From Hevea brasiliensis (Eukaryota > Streptophyta > Magnoliopsida > Malpighiales > Euphorbiaceae): DNA of 64,000 nucleotides. Shown here piece after piece: positions 46,010 to 57,551 of this stretch. How positions within the stretch are numbered: position 1 is the first letter of the stretch; every line of letters begins with the position of its first letter. The translations under genes were made by a program, and so were the position numbers. The stretch is taken from assembly GCF_030052815.1 (NCBI RefSeq), contig NC_079507.1, forward strand, positions 53,517,571 to 53,581,570, given 5' to 3'. The notes beneath the pieces were generated by a model. That model was not told the origin of the DNA and did no database searches. It saw only the letters and a program-made list of their open reading frames with translations.

Positions 46010-46919
46010 CTTAGCCATGGAGATAGTTCAAGTCTGGACAAAGTGTAGGTGTTGTTATATATTTTCTTTTCAAGGCATCACAACAGGGAACTGGAGATGG
46101 AAGGAGGATCCATTATAGCATTTGCATCTGCCAAAACATCCTGATTCATCTCAGTGCTATAAAATGACAGTAACAGAATCATATGTTGGATTATTGTAAA
46201 TCAACCTTGCCTATGTATAAAAGAAATAACAACTTAGCCTTAATCCCAAACTAGTTGGGGTCAGCTATAAAAGAAAGATTAGAAAAAATATCATAGTTTA
46301 TTTTCTTGTACTATGAGATTGAACTGCTTGATTCTTGCTCAACACTCTTATCGCAATGTACGGTAATTATATTGATATAGTTGGTGGAGCCAAAAATTAA
46401 GTTGTTTATGCTCAAGTAATGTTCCAGAATAGTGTTTATGTTGACTCTTATTCACGGCGTTGGTACCATCATGCTTTGTCTTGGATTGTGTTTCGAGACT
46501 TTCTACAGAGTGTATTTCACTGTACATTCAAGGGCACCATTTCCTTGGTTGCAGTGTGCTTGCTGCAAAATTGGTACCTCGTTCCTCTATCAAAACTATA
46601 TCCAGTTATCTCCTATTTGCTTTGGCCAGAAGAGGGCACTTGGTTAGGATAAAAAGAAGCCTGACTTATCCTGAATAAGAAAACCTACCTGTACAGGTAC
46701 GTGGAACAATATTCTGTCCTTAATCTACGGTTGGATGTTATTTCTTCAAGAAAATAGAACTAATCATCGCCATTTCTAGTTAAGAATTATAATAATATCT
46801 CAGTGATCATCTATTTTTGTGGTACATCAACATTCAGAATTTTGAAGGGATAAAAGAAATGATGCCAACTTGAAGCCTCAAACTTCAAAATTACATAAAT
46901 GCTTGAATTGTTATTGGAA
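46010..46919. other. Convergent 3' regions of the M48 and DUF642 genes
   Basis: No gene seen. Both neighbours end here. At about 46226-46275 lies AGCCTTAATCCCAAACTAGT followed by TGGGGTCAGCTATA, a motif I associate with tRNA-derived Au-type plant SINEs; only a fragment is present. Confidence 0.45.
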
Positions 46920-48413
46920 TCACAGAATGCCTACTAGGAATAGCAGAAAAATAAAAACTTCCCACTTGATTTCTGATTTCATGCCCTGAGAAGCACGCAA
47001 AACAACATTGTCAACAATAGGACCGCAGAACACACCATCCTTTGTCTGTGTAGTGGCATAGCTGACAAAACTGATGAGAGTTGTAGTTGAATCTGCCTTG
47101 AATGCCAGAGAGAGCTTCTTGGCTGAACCAGTCCCATTACTCTGCAATGTAAAATTCTGAGCTGTGGATCCTGCCTGAGCCCCAACTACAAAATTCCCCT
47201 CACATGAGTCATTAGCGTCACCTAGAGTGAACTCCAAACTATATGTTGAACCATCTTTGAGTGTAGTTGCTGCCTGTATGCTAGCTGAAACTCCTGAGAG
47301 AAACTCAACTGCAGCATTGCCTTCAGGGACAAAGTAGTGTTTGGAGTCTATGTATTTGACTGTTCCTGTTATAGACCATTGTCTCAGTGGGGAGAGAACA
47401 GCAGTAGGTACTGGATCAAGTAGAACCCCTTCAGTGGAGTTGCTAAGGAATTCTGGGCCATATTCAAATCCTCCATTCAACAAAAGGTTATCTGTGCATA
47501 TCCATCCAAATGAAAAGAAAGTCACTTTAACGAGATGCAAAATGCAATTGGTTATGATGTAATATGCAAAATTGAGATCCTAAATGACTTAGTATATCTG
47601 AAAATTGAATGCTCTTAACTGATTTAGGAAATGGTGAAGATTAGCAAAGGGAACATGTCCCTAAATGTAGAGAGAGAAACATTCTTACTATCGCCTGGGA
47701 CAAGTGTTTCAATGGTTTTGAGAAGAAGCTTGTCAATCAGTGGCCAACATGTGGAATTAGCATCAGATTCTGTTGATTGGCTTTCGAGGACAAGGTTAAT
47801 AGGCTCTTGCTGTTCCCAACTACCCAAGTAGAGACCAAAGGTCTCCCATCCTTCCTTCCCATAATCCTGCTTAAAGGAGAAGATCGAGTGGCTATCTGGT
47901 GCTGAGACACCAACATTGGCATTAGTTGAACAATTCTGTCCTCCTGGAGCAAGCGTGAAGGTGAGCAGGTAATCTACATAATCAGCAATAGGATTGAAAG
48001 TTTGGTTAATCTTGCCATCTTGTCCCAGTTGTAAGGCATGCCCATTCCCTGGCAATGCTATTGTCTGAGTAGTTGTAACATACAGGATTGTCCCTTCAAA
48101 TGACCATCCTGGAATGGTGCTGTTTTCATTCAATTGCTGAAATGGGGTGGTGGAATTTTTTGGCAAGTTTGATGGCGGACTTTCAAAATCTGAGTTCTGC
48201 AGAAGATCTGAAAATGGAGATAATTATGCTAAACATAAAATCCCAACAATGAAAGACTGGAAGAACAAAGTTATTGCTCAAATTCTTAGTGAAGACAAGT
48301 GTAATGTTGGTTATACCTGCAAATGCTGGTCCTATGAGAAGGAGCGACACGAGAAATATTTGCCGATGCATTTTCTTGCTTGAGAAAGACGAAGAACAGG
48401 CACCGAGATTCAT
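46920..48413 (-). CDS. DUF642 cell-wall protein
   Basis: Three exons (48317-48413, 47689-48207, 46920-47491) join in frame to 395 residues. A signal peptide covers about residues 1-32 (HRQIFLVSLLLIGPAFA). Two DUF642 (galactose-binding-like) domains follow: the first from DLLQNSDFE, with IPGWSFEGTILYV; the second from LLLNGGFEYGP, with LRQWSITGTVKYIDSKHY and the terminal CGPIVDNVVL. Several N-glycosylation sites are present. The C-terminus ends in a hydrophobic tail (WEVFIFLLFLVGIL) after a small-residue region, as in GPI-anchored members. DUF642 proteins are secreted plant proteins bound to the wall, and some interact with pectin methylesterases. The specific paralogue is not assigned. Confidence 0.93.
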
Positions 48414-49126
48414 GCCCTATATGCGTTCATGAGTTGACTTTGAATTGCTGACGTCCGTACTAATACATTGACTTGCAAGCTGTAATTAACGAAGTGGATC
48501 CAAGATTGTTGCCTAGTCTACCTCATCTCACTCTAAAATATTTGGGTGGCATTATATATATATATATAATAAATGAAGAAAAAAAAAACACTTGTTCTGG
48601 ATTTGGGTAATCGTGAGTTTCCTTCATCTCCTTCAATAGTAGGGTTTTTATCCTTCAGTACATATGTGGGGTGTGTTCTATTTTTGTTAGTAACCCCATA
48701 AAAAATTATTGGACTTAATTTTAGCCAAATTTGGTGAAGTCCATGAATGGTAAAGATCCTTTTAAGGTCTTTTAGGTTTATGAATATATTAAGCTCTCTA
48801 GGGCATCACTCTCCAAGACCATTTGAAAAATGCACTTGCATCTTTACTAGAAGATGAGTATGGCAATGTATAACCACTTTTTGTCTGAGAGTAATCCTCT
48901 CCGAATCAACTCTGCTTTTTATCCATTTCACTTAATCCATGAAAGTAAGAAATGATTCCCTAATAAAATTTATGATAGTTTTAGGAAAGTAGTAAGCTCT
49001 TGTTAGAACAGTTTGCTTTGCAGGAGATAGAAAAAGAAATGAAACTATTGCTTTTCTTCATACTTTAAAATCTGTCACTGAGGAATGAGACACTGTCATA
49101 ACTAATAACTTTCCCTCCAGACCCTC

Positions 49127-49171
<45 letters not shown>

Positions 49172-49763
49172 TTATATATGTACAAACCGAAACCATTCTG
49201 TACATCTCCAGAACTCTCAAAACTAACTTTAAACCACAGAGTTCCTTTGACCATATTCTCCCTCTAATGCACTATTTCTCCCTTGGTTATTTGTAAGTAC
49301 TTGTGAGGAGATGCATACCCTCCAAAAATCATAAGCCTTTTTGTGCCCTTTCCTTTTTATCGGTGTCCATAGACCATGGTAAGAAGTTGACAATGCTGCC
49401 GAAGCCAATCATTCTGGTACCAAATCTGGAAGAATGGAAGGCAAGTGTTATTCAGAATGAGGTGCATTTCAATGATTATGATAATGTGATGGATGAATTG
49501 ACAAGGAAGTTTAAATCTAAATCACACCATGATAGACTAAAGCTTTTCTTGTAGTACACAAAAAGTTCCAAAATTGAAAGAATTAATGTTCCATTAACTC
49601 TATAATATCCAGTGTCCCACCAGACTCTTCATAATTGGCTGGCTGAAAAGGGACCCACAACACTGTGAATCACACGCCCTTGATCATGCCCACCTTTCCG
49701 TACTGATTCCTAATGAAACTTTCTTCATGGAGTAACAATGCTGGCTATCTTGTACATATACAA
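48414..49763. other. DUF642 promoter side and PPR 3' side
   Basis: Spacer with a (CT)n microsatellite at 49131-49169. An open frame at 49303-49554 (83 codons) has no recognisable domain and no introns or neighbours to support it. Otherwise nothing seen. Confidence 0.45.
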
Positions 49764-51200
49764 TTACTTATCACCATCCACAAGGCTCCACCCAGGTGTT
49801 TTCTTCAAATTCCCTACTTTCATGACCTTCCTAAGCCTCCATACATCCTGCCACCTTCCAGCCTCTGCAAACATATTGGACAAAACAACATGGACCATAT
49901 GATTATGAGGTTCCAAGGCTAGAATATCTTTCACCACTCTTTCAGCAATCTCAATGTTCCCCTGATTTTTACAAGCAGCTAACAAGGCTCCCAAAATCAC
50001 AACGTCGGCCTTCCATGCCATTCTTTTTATCAGCTCCTCAGCCTCAACTAATTTCCCACCTCGCCCCAGAAGATCCACCATGCATCCATAATGTTCAATC
50101 TTGGGTTCAATGCCATACACCTCCTTCATGGAATTGAAGATCTTGTAACCAACGTCAATTAAGCCTGCGTGGCAGCAGGCAGACAAAACCCCAACAAAAG
50201 TCACATCATTTGGTACTAAATCCTCTTTCTCTAGCTTCCTAAAAAGCGCAAGTACTTCTTCAGCATGCCCATGACTGGCCAATCCACATAACATCGCATT
50301 CCAAGTAGCAATGTTTCTTTCAGGCATGGAATCAAACAATTTTGTAGCCATAGAGATTGCTCCATTCTTCGCATACATATGCACCAATGCAGTACCTAAT
50401 ATCACTCCCATTTGAACACCTCTCTCTAGCATAAAGGCATGAATTCTCTCTCCCAATTCTAGGCAACCTGAACGAGCACATGCAGACAACACAGAAGCAA
50501 CGGTCGAACCATTCGGTTCAAAACCCTCAACAAGCATCCGATCAAACAACACTAAAGCTTCAATAGCGCAAAAATTTTGAGCATAGCCAGTAATCATCGT
50601 GGTCCAAATGCTTAAATCCCTCTCAGAAAATTCATCGAATAACCTGCGCGCGCTACTCAAATGACTCGAAACACAGTAACCTCTCACTAACCCATTAACA
50701 ACATGCAAATCAAGCTCCAAGCCAAATTTCAAAACATGGGTATGCACCTGCATGCAAGATTCAGGTAAGCAAGAGCTGCAACAACCCTTGAGAAGAAAAG
50801 GGAAGGTGTGGTTATTTGGACAAACACCTTGTCTCCTCATCTGTATATAAAGAAACACAGCTCTACTGGGATTTGGGCTATTCGCTAGCGCTCTAATGAG
50901 AATATTCCACATGAAGATATTTGGATCTTGAGTGATATTGAATAGTTTTATGGCATAATTGATATCCCCGGAATCGGAAAGAGCGCAAAAGGAAAGTAAA
51001 CGGCTTGCGGCGAAGTGGTCAGAAATGCGAGAGGTGACAATCATTTGAGCATGAATTTGCTTGAGTTGGGTCATTGAGATACATTTGTCTGCAAGGAGAG
51101 AGAGATGTGGCAATGCTGATTTTGGTGCGCGAGGGGGGGAAGCGCAGCCCGAGTAAAGGTAGCGTTTTGGAAAGAGGGTTGGTCTTTTTGGCGGAAACAT
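49764..51200 (-). CDS. PLS-class pentatricopeptide repeat protein, E subgroup
   Basis: An intronless gene of 478 residues. The N-terminus (MFPPKRPTLFPKRYLYSG) is basic and fits an organelle transit peptide. QIHAQMIVTSRISDHF starts the usual PLS opening, followed by PPR units (NIFMWNILIRALAN, DLSIWTTMITGYAQN, NIATWNAMLCGLASHG, DVTFVGVLSACCHAG). After YGCMVDLLGRGG come E-type motifs (LGALLAACKNQGNIEIAERV, YVLS-like HVVLSNMFAEAGRW), ending at LKKTPGWSLVDGDK. There is no DYW deaminase domain. Such proteins bind specific RNA sites in mitochondria or plastids and often direct C-to-U editing with a DYW partner. The target is unknown. It is head to head with sulfite oxidase. Confidence 0.93.
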   Translation of the reverse strand: MFPPKRPTLFPKRYLYSGCASPPRAPKSALPHLSLLADKCISMTQLKQIHAQMIVTSRISDHFAASRLLSFCALSDSGDINYAIKLFNITQDPNIFMWNILIRALANSPNPSRAVFLYIQMRRQGVCPNNHTFPFLLKGCCSSCLPESCMQVHTHVLKFGLELDLHVVNGLVRGYCVSSHLSSARRLFDEFSERDLSIWTTMITGYAQNFCAIEALVLFDRMLVEGFEPNGSTVASVLSACARSGCLELGERIHAFMLERGVQMGVILGTALVHMYAKNGAISMATKLFDSMPERNIATWNAMLCGLASHGHAEEVLALFRKLEKEDLVPNDVTFVGVLSACCHAGLIDVGYKIFNSMKEVYGIEPKIEHYGCMVDLLGRGGKLVEAEELIKRMAWKADVVILGALLAACKNQGNIEIAERVVKDILALEPHNHMVHVVLSNMFAEAGRWQDVWRLRKVMKVGNLKKTPGWSLVDGDK

Positions 51201-51605
51201 TTGAAGGAGGTCGTTAACGATTATACCTATAAGGCATCACTCCCACAGGCACAAAGGAGTTTGACCACTTAGCAGTTAGCACTTACCACCAATCCCAACA
51301 GGCCCATCACATCACGCCACTAATTCCACCCTAACAGAACAATAATATTTGTCGTCACTACCAACTTAGGTCTCCTCGCCATATAGTGACTAGTGATCCC
51401 AAATCCGCTGTAGATGAACGGTGCTTGATTCGGCTGTGAATAGTTATCAGGAATCGTTACAGACACCTAGAGATAATTAAGGTTTTCACCTCCTACTCAC
51501 ACAGTTTCACCATTGTCGTCAAGAATTTAGCAAACCCACAACACTTTCTCTTTGTCTCTGTGAATGATTTTCCTATTTTGCAATTTGAAGATAAGCTTTT
51601 GACGA
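51201..51605. promoter_or_regulatory. Shared PPR/sulfite oxidase promoter gap
   Basis: Only 405 bp separate the two divergent start codons, so both leaders and promoters must fit here. No clear TATA box on either strand, as is common for housekeeping genes. Confidence 0.55.
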
Positions 51606-51801
51606 ATGCCGGGAATTAGAGGACCCTCGGATTATTCGCAGGAACCTCCTCGTCACCCTTCGCTCAAAATCAATTCCAAGGCCAGCTTCTATTCCCTGCT
51701 TCTTCATTTACCTGTTTTCTCAGTCATCAATGAATTGATCTAGAAATTATGATTCTTTCTTATTTGATTCTATCCATATTTGTATGGCTGCAAGCGTATT
51801 A

Positions 51802-51860
<59 letters not shown>

Positions 51861-54800
51861 TAGAGAGAGCTTATGGGTTAATCATGGGGGAACTGATTAA
51901 GTGTGTTTTTTTTAAATTCAGTGAATCTTGTTGATGGATCTGAACCTTTTCGTGGGAAAGTTTTGTTCTTGAATTCGATTATCTAGGATTTTGGACATCT
52001 TGGATAGTAGAAAATTTGATGTTTTATAACTGGAATTGCGGAACTTCGCTTACATCTGCTGTGCTGTCTCCGTGAACTAGCGTTTCTCAGTTGTTGAGCT
52101 TCCTGTTTCAATGATTGATATGTCCATTTTGTTTAACTCATGTGCAGCAACCTTTTAATGCTGAGCCACCTCGTTCGGCCTTGGTTAGCTCTTATGTAAC
52201 GCCAGTGGATTTCTTCTACAAGAGAAATCATGGACCCATACCTGTAGTTGATGATATAGAAAGGTTATATGCGCATTTCATTTTCGTTTATGATTCTATT
52301 ACACCTTAAACTTCTTCATTTTCAGTTATTTTTACCTGATTCTGCCACCTGTTTATCTAAGCAGATATTCTGTTTCCGTTAGTGGTCTGATAGATAACCC
52401 CATAGAACTGCTTATGAAAGATATTTGGTGAGTTTTTGGGTGCATATTGATGTATCAGCTAGCTATATATTAGCATGCTTTACATGCTTCTAGGACTGGA
52501 ATTTATGTTATTTTCATAATTAACAGGAAGCTTCCAAAATATGTTGTTACTGCCACTCTACAGGTGTGTTCCAATGTATTTTAAGTTGGTCTATTTTTCA
52601 TGTGAATCAGATGATATTCTTCCCTCAACTTGTGCAGTATAGCAATGACCATCAGATCAATTGTTAGTTCTATAGCATTAACTTTCCTTTTTGTTTCTTT
52701 GAGGAATACAGTGTGCTGGTAACAGAAGAACTGCCATGAGCAATGTTAAAAAAGTAAGAGGAGTTGGATGGGATGTTTCTGCTATAGGAAATGGTTTGTT
52801 TTACTTCATCTTGTATCTGTAACAATATTTGAATTATTATGATACAGTTGGGCCATACAAAGCTTAAATTTATTAGATTTTTAACAGTGCTTGAAACTTA
52901 AAAGCAAAGATGCGAGTGGGGGGGGGGGGTGGGTGGGTGGGTTGTGTGTTTGGGGGTAGTGCAGGAAAAGAAAGTGAGAAAAGGGTAAATTATTTTCTTC
53001 CCCTCTGTTTGCATGGGGGCAAAAAATACAAATGAAAGTAAATTTTGGGGAAACTTTTTTCCTTTGTTTGGCAAAGTGGAGAAAATGTGAGGAAAGAAAA
53101 ATGTGCATCATCAATTTACTGTTCCATCCTTCGTCTTTTTGCTATCTTTTACGTTGAAGATGGTGCATTTTCGTCTCCCTTCCTTTCGAAATTGGAGGGA
53201 TCAGAGATTGAAATGGTGGGGCCAAGAGGAAAATTTAGGGTTATTTTCGATCCTTACTTTTTTACCGTATCCCTAATCTCTCCATACTCAACTCAACTAA
53301 GCCTTTATCCAAAAAATTTGGTGGCAGGGTTAACTTTGTTTTAAATGGTGCATGCATTTTCCTCACCCTTTCTCTCCAAATGAGTAGTTTTGTTTCAATT
53401 TGAATATGTGCAGTGAAGGAAACCTAACCCCACAATATTGTGTTTCATACTACTATACATTCTCCATGTGTTGTGATATTCACATTCACATGTCCTTGAT
53501 GGACCATAATTTTATCCAAATTAGTTTACATTGTCCGTGATATTAAGTTTTGTCTTTCAGCTGTCTGGGGTGGTGCCAAATTGGCAGATGTTCTTGAACT
53601 TGTTGGGATATCCAAGATGACAAGTACTACAACATCAGGTGGAAAACATGTTGAATTTGTAAGCATTGATAAGTGTAAGGTATTTATCTGGCCTTTTGAA
53701 GAACTTGTTAAAACTTTTCTACTGTTTGGTTTATCTTTGTCGTTTAATTTAGGGTTTCTCAGTGATGTAATCCTTTATATGTGCTTCGATTATAAAAAAT
53801 TGTAGGAGGAGAATGGTGGCCCTTACAAGGCATCAATTCCACTCAGTCAGGCCACAAACCCTGAGGCTGATGTTTTACTTGCTTATGAGATGAATGGGGA
53901 GGTTAGCAAAACCAGCCTTCATTGAATTAGATGCTGTATCGCTTTTCTAATTTAATTTTTTCTCAGCACTTCCAAAAGTAGTGGAGTCATTGTAATAATG
54001 TTGTTTCTATTGTTTAAACAATTCTGTGAGAAATTGAATAATAAGAGGGAAAAGAAATGCTTAGTTCTATCTTATTAATGGTAATTTCAGAGACCATGCA
54101 TATGAAATATCTAGTGTATAAGTGCTTATCTGCTAGTTAATTTGTTTTTCCCCACTGCCTTTGGGCTGCTGCTGCTTCTTGGAAAATGCTTTTTAGAATT
54201 TTTGAGTTATTTCTATGTGAACAATTACTGTCTAAGGTTCATAGGTCAATGAAATTGTGGCATTTTCGTTTGTTTTGCATAGGGTTTAGATTTTGGAATG
54301 TACTTTCATCTTTGTTCTTTTTGGTAAGTTATTTACAGTGAAATAATTTCATCACAAATTATTCTGATATTAGTTTATTATCTTGTTATCATGCCAAAAG
54401 CCTCTAAACAGGGATCATGGTTATCCATTGCGAGTGGTTGTCCCAGGTGTTATAGGTGCACGTTCTGTCAAATGGTTGGATTCCATTAACATAATTGCAG
54501 AAGAATGTCAGGTAGAGAAATGCTATCTTTATTTTAAATGGTGGCCCATTCTCACAATGGTCTTGGTCCCAGGGCATGGATAAAGTGATTCATACCATGG
54601 AAATAACTATACTGTATCTTAAATTAACAAAGTCTCTCTCCCCTCTCTCTTTCTAACTATCATAGGATTGCATTTGCATCACTATGTTCAGGGCTTCTTT
54701 ATGCAAAAGGACTACAAAATGTTTCCCCCATCAGTGAATTGGGATAACATCAATTGGTCTACAAGGAGGCCACAAATGGATTTCCCTGTTCAGGTATATA

Positions 54801-57551
54801 CTTGCTCATGCTGCAAAGAACTTTTGTTTTTTTTTTTTTTCTTTTGATAAAAGACGATTTGATTAAAGAATGAAAAGAAAAAGATGCAATGTAGAGGGTA
54901 AGGCATCTTCCTCTCAGTGACTACAAGATATTTGGAAATAAATGAAACAATAAATTGACACCCTCTAATTATATTCAATGTAAGGTATGGGCACTCATTT
55001 AGAACCTCTGAAGCAGGACACATAAAGAAGCAGAAAGCTATTTTGTCCATCAAACAATTACTAACTCTAAAGGCAATCTTTGATTTATAAGGATTTGAGT
55101 TAAGCATTTCTGCAACCAAATACCCAAACTGTTGCAAACGCGCGCAAACAGTTGCAAACGCACGCAACAGGATGCTGTTGCTCTAAGCCTTTTTTCAACT
55201 GCTACAAGCATAAATTTTATGTACAGACTATCCTCTACATCTTTGGACATACCCAACTTGCTTCAAATTTATCAAGTAGCTGATTTCAAATGTATACAGA
55301 AGCATTTGCAATAAAGAAAAAGATAATAATAAATTAACAACATTAACTCCCTTTTATAGCACATAGCAATATGTCAAGAGTTGGTATGTGTTACGTTTTC
55401 ATATCTGCAACAAGTCACAGTACTAACTCTTTTGCTTTGTAGAATATTTACTTATGATATTGTATTTGTAATATAGAAAAATCTTTTAGGGCCAAACATG
55501 CAAATTTAACAACTGTTGGTGCTTTATTTTATCAATTGGTCTGCAATACTCAGCTTATACAAAAAAAAGGTGGGTTAGTTCTTACGTGCATCTAATTTTT
55601 ATTTTATAGTACAACCAATAAATAATGACTCACAACTATTTTCCTTTTAGACAGTAATTTATTGACTAACGTGCATGGGTCTGATTGGCAGTGTGCAATT
55701 TGTTCTTTAGAGGATGTGACTGCAATAAAGCCTGGAAAGGTTAGTTCCATTTGCTGTTAAGGATCTTAGTGAATTTCTGTTTGCTTTTTTCAACATGGTT
55801 ATTCTTTATCCATTATGACTTGCACTAACATCTAGTTTGAAACAACATCTTCTCCTTTTCTGATCACGTGGACAATAAAACAGGTTTTTTGAGTGATTAT
55901 ATGGCCCATTACTTGTTAGCTTTGAAATGATCTCAGATTTTTAACTTGTATGGATAAATGTTGAGGGGTTAGATTCCCATATTTTCCAAAATTCATGTAT
56001 TTATCGTCAAAAATGTTGTGCTCATTTCCAAGTAACTTAATCTGAAATGATCACCTCAAGTAAAAGTGAAGAGTCGAAGCAATTAAGTTTTTGAATTGCA
56101 TTTTGTATTGATATTCCTATGACCTCCTTTTTCCTTCTTATCATTCTGGCCTTGAATTTTTAATTTCCACGCCATGTTTTGTTCCATTCTCAGATTATTT
56201 CTGTTAACTAAGTGTTCTCAAATTCTAGTTTTTCTTCCTGTATGGTTGCATTTTTGAGCAAGATGTGCATTTAGTGATGCAGGACCACCTGTTAGGCATT
56301 TTAGGACTGTATTTTAGAAAGGTAATAATTAAAAAAAAGAAATCTAGAAAATATGTATTTTTGTTGCTTTGCTTATCTAGATTATTTAGGGTACTTTTGG
56401 TATTTGACTTTGTTATTAGGTCTACAGATTATTTTGTGTTGCCTGTATTCAGTGGTGTTGTGGCTCTTTTAATGTTAAGTTGTTTTGGATGATTGGAAAT
56501 TTATGCTGTGTTTGGGAAAGGGAAGGGGGAGAGAAATGGGCTGTGGGGCCCACAAATTTGTTTCTTGACATGTGGACCCTACAGCCCCATTTTCTCTCCC
56601 CTCCCCTTCCCTTCCCTGCGCCGCACCCCGCCGCCCCCCCCCCTCCCCCAAAAGCACAGCATTAGAATATTGTTTCTTCCCTTTGTGTGTGTGTGTTTAT
56701 CAAGGTTCTACATTGCCTAGAATCCTCTGCATGGTACTATTCTGATGACTTGGTCTTCTTGTATCCACAATTTTGCAGGTGAAAGTCTGTGGATATGCAG
56801 CATCAGGAGGTGGCCGTGGAATTGAGAGAGTAGATGCGTCTGTTGATGGCGGCAAAACCTGGGTGGAAGCATCCAAACAGCAGAAGACTGGAGTCCCTTA
56901 TATAGCAGATGACATGAGCAGTGACAAATGGGCATGGGTGCTGTATGAAGTCACAGTTGATGTGCCACACAGCACAGAGATTGTTGCAAAAGCAGTATGT
57001 ATTCCTCTATGCGAAAATCTTCATTATAATTCCATTTTCCACTCTCTTACTACCTCAAATACATCAATAGTGATGGAAATTTGCATGTTTATGCTTGAAT
57101 TGTATAAATGTTTAAAGTACATAAAATTGTATGCAATAAGTTTGTATAATAAAAATTAGCTGTAGAGTTATGATGCCTTTGCTATAGTTGGGCAAAACCA
57201 TGGTTTTGCAAAGCCCTGCTCCAGTTTGACCCGCTGACTGAAGCTTGAGAGCTTCTGACCGTTAACCCTATTAAAAGAATTTTCCTTCATTCCTTGGAAT
57301 TTCAGATGTATTGGCCCTTGGTTTGAATAAATACAATGAAGTAAAACAGGCATTCTATTTAAATGATACTCTCATATTTGTTATTTTACCTATAATTTTG
57401 CAATACATGATGTTCCCTCCTCCTTGTTGGACAGGTGGATTCAGCAGCAAATGTCCAGCCCAAAAATGTAGAAGATGTTTGGAATTTGAGAGGGATACTT
57501 AACACATCATGGCATCGGGTTCAAGTCCGAGTTGGTCACTCAAACATGTAG
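51606..57551 (+). CDS. SOX: Sulfite oxidase, peroxisomal
   Basis: Twelve exons (51606-51680, 52148-52263, 52365-52427, 52527-52563, 52712-52793, 53561-53679, 53806-53901, 54401-54511, 54692-54793, 55692-55739, 56779-56994, 57435-57551) join in frame to 393 residues, the length of Arabidopsis SOX. The enzyme oxidises sulfite to sulfate with molybdenum cofactor and oxygen; plant forms lack the heme domain of animal enzymes. The Mo-ligand cysteine is Cys98 in CAGNRR. The molybdopterin domain spans about 40-235 ([34 protein letters not shown]) and the dimerisation domain about 255-385. The C-terminus SNM is a peroxisomal PTS1-like signal where I recall SNL in Arabidopsis. Intron 1 appears to use a GC donor (AAG|GCCAGC). 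Several introns carry MITEs. Confidence 0.96.
51806..51859. repeat. (TA)n microsatellite
   Basis: A pure (TA)n tract of about 54 bp in sulfite oxidase intron 1. Confidence 0.95.
53063..53385. mobile_element. Possible foldback MITE in sulfite oxidase intron 5
   Basis: TTTGGCAAAGTGGAGAAAAT on the left is the approximate inverse of TTTCTCTCCAAATGAG at the right, with further inverse pairing (TGAGGAAAG...ATGTGCATCA with GGTGCATGCATTTTCCTCA). A poly-G/GGGT tract at 52918-52942 lies just before it. Ends and target site are uncertain. Confidence 0.45.
54812..55190 (-). mobile_element. Possible retroposed fragment in sulfite oxidase intron 9
   Basis: A T-rich run at about 54824-54841, followed by sequence that read in reverse ends in ...TCAAAAG plus a poly(A)-like tail, is the pattern of a reversed retroposed insertion. 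A short tandem GTTGCAAACGC motif lies near 55130-55165. No RT or gene identity is visible, so this is weak. Confidence 0.3.
56504..56661. mobile_element. 158 bp foldback MITE with TTA target duplication
   Basis: Ends TGCTGTGTTTGGGA and, reversed, TGCTGTGCTTTTGGGGGA, flanked by TTA on each side (56501-56503 and 56662-56664). The interior continues as an inverted repeat (GGGCTGTGGGGCCCAC / ATGTGGACCCTACAGCCC), so most of the element can fold. TTA duplications and GTTTGG ends point to the PIF/Harbinger (Tourist) group. It sits in sulfite oxidase intron 10. Confidence 0.75.

Noticed and set aside
49303..49554. A small gene between DUF642 and PPR
   Set aside because: The 83-codon frame has no domain, no conserved motif I recognise and no promoter or intron support.
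55050..55256. CpG-rich GCAAACGCGCGC motif as a regulatory element
   Set aside because: It is a short tandem repeat inside a probable retroposed fragment in an intron; nothing ties it to regulation.
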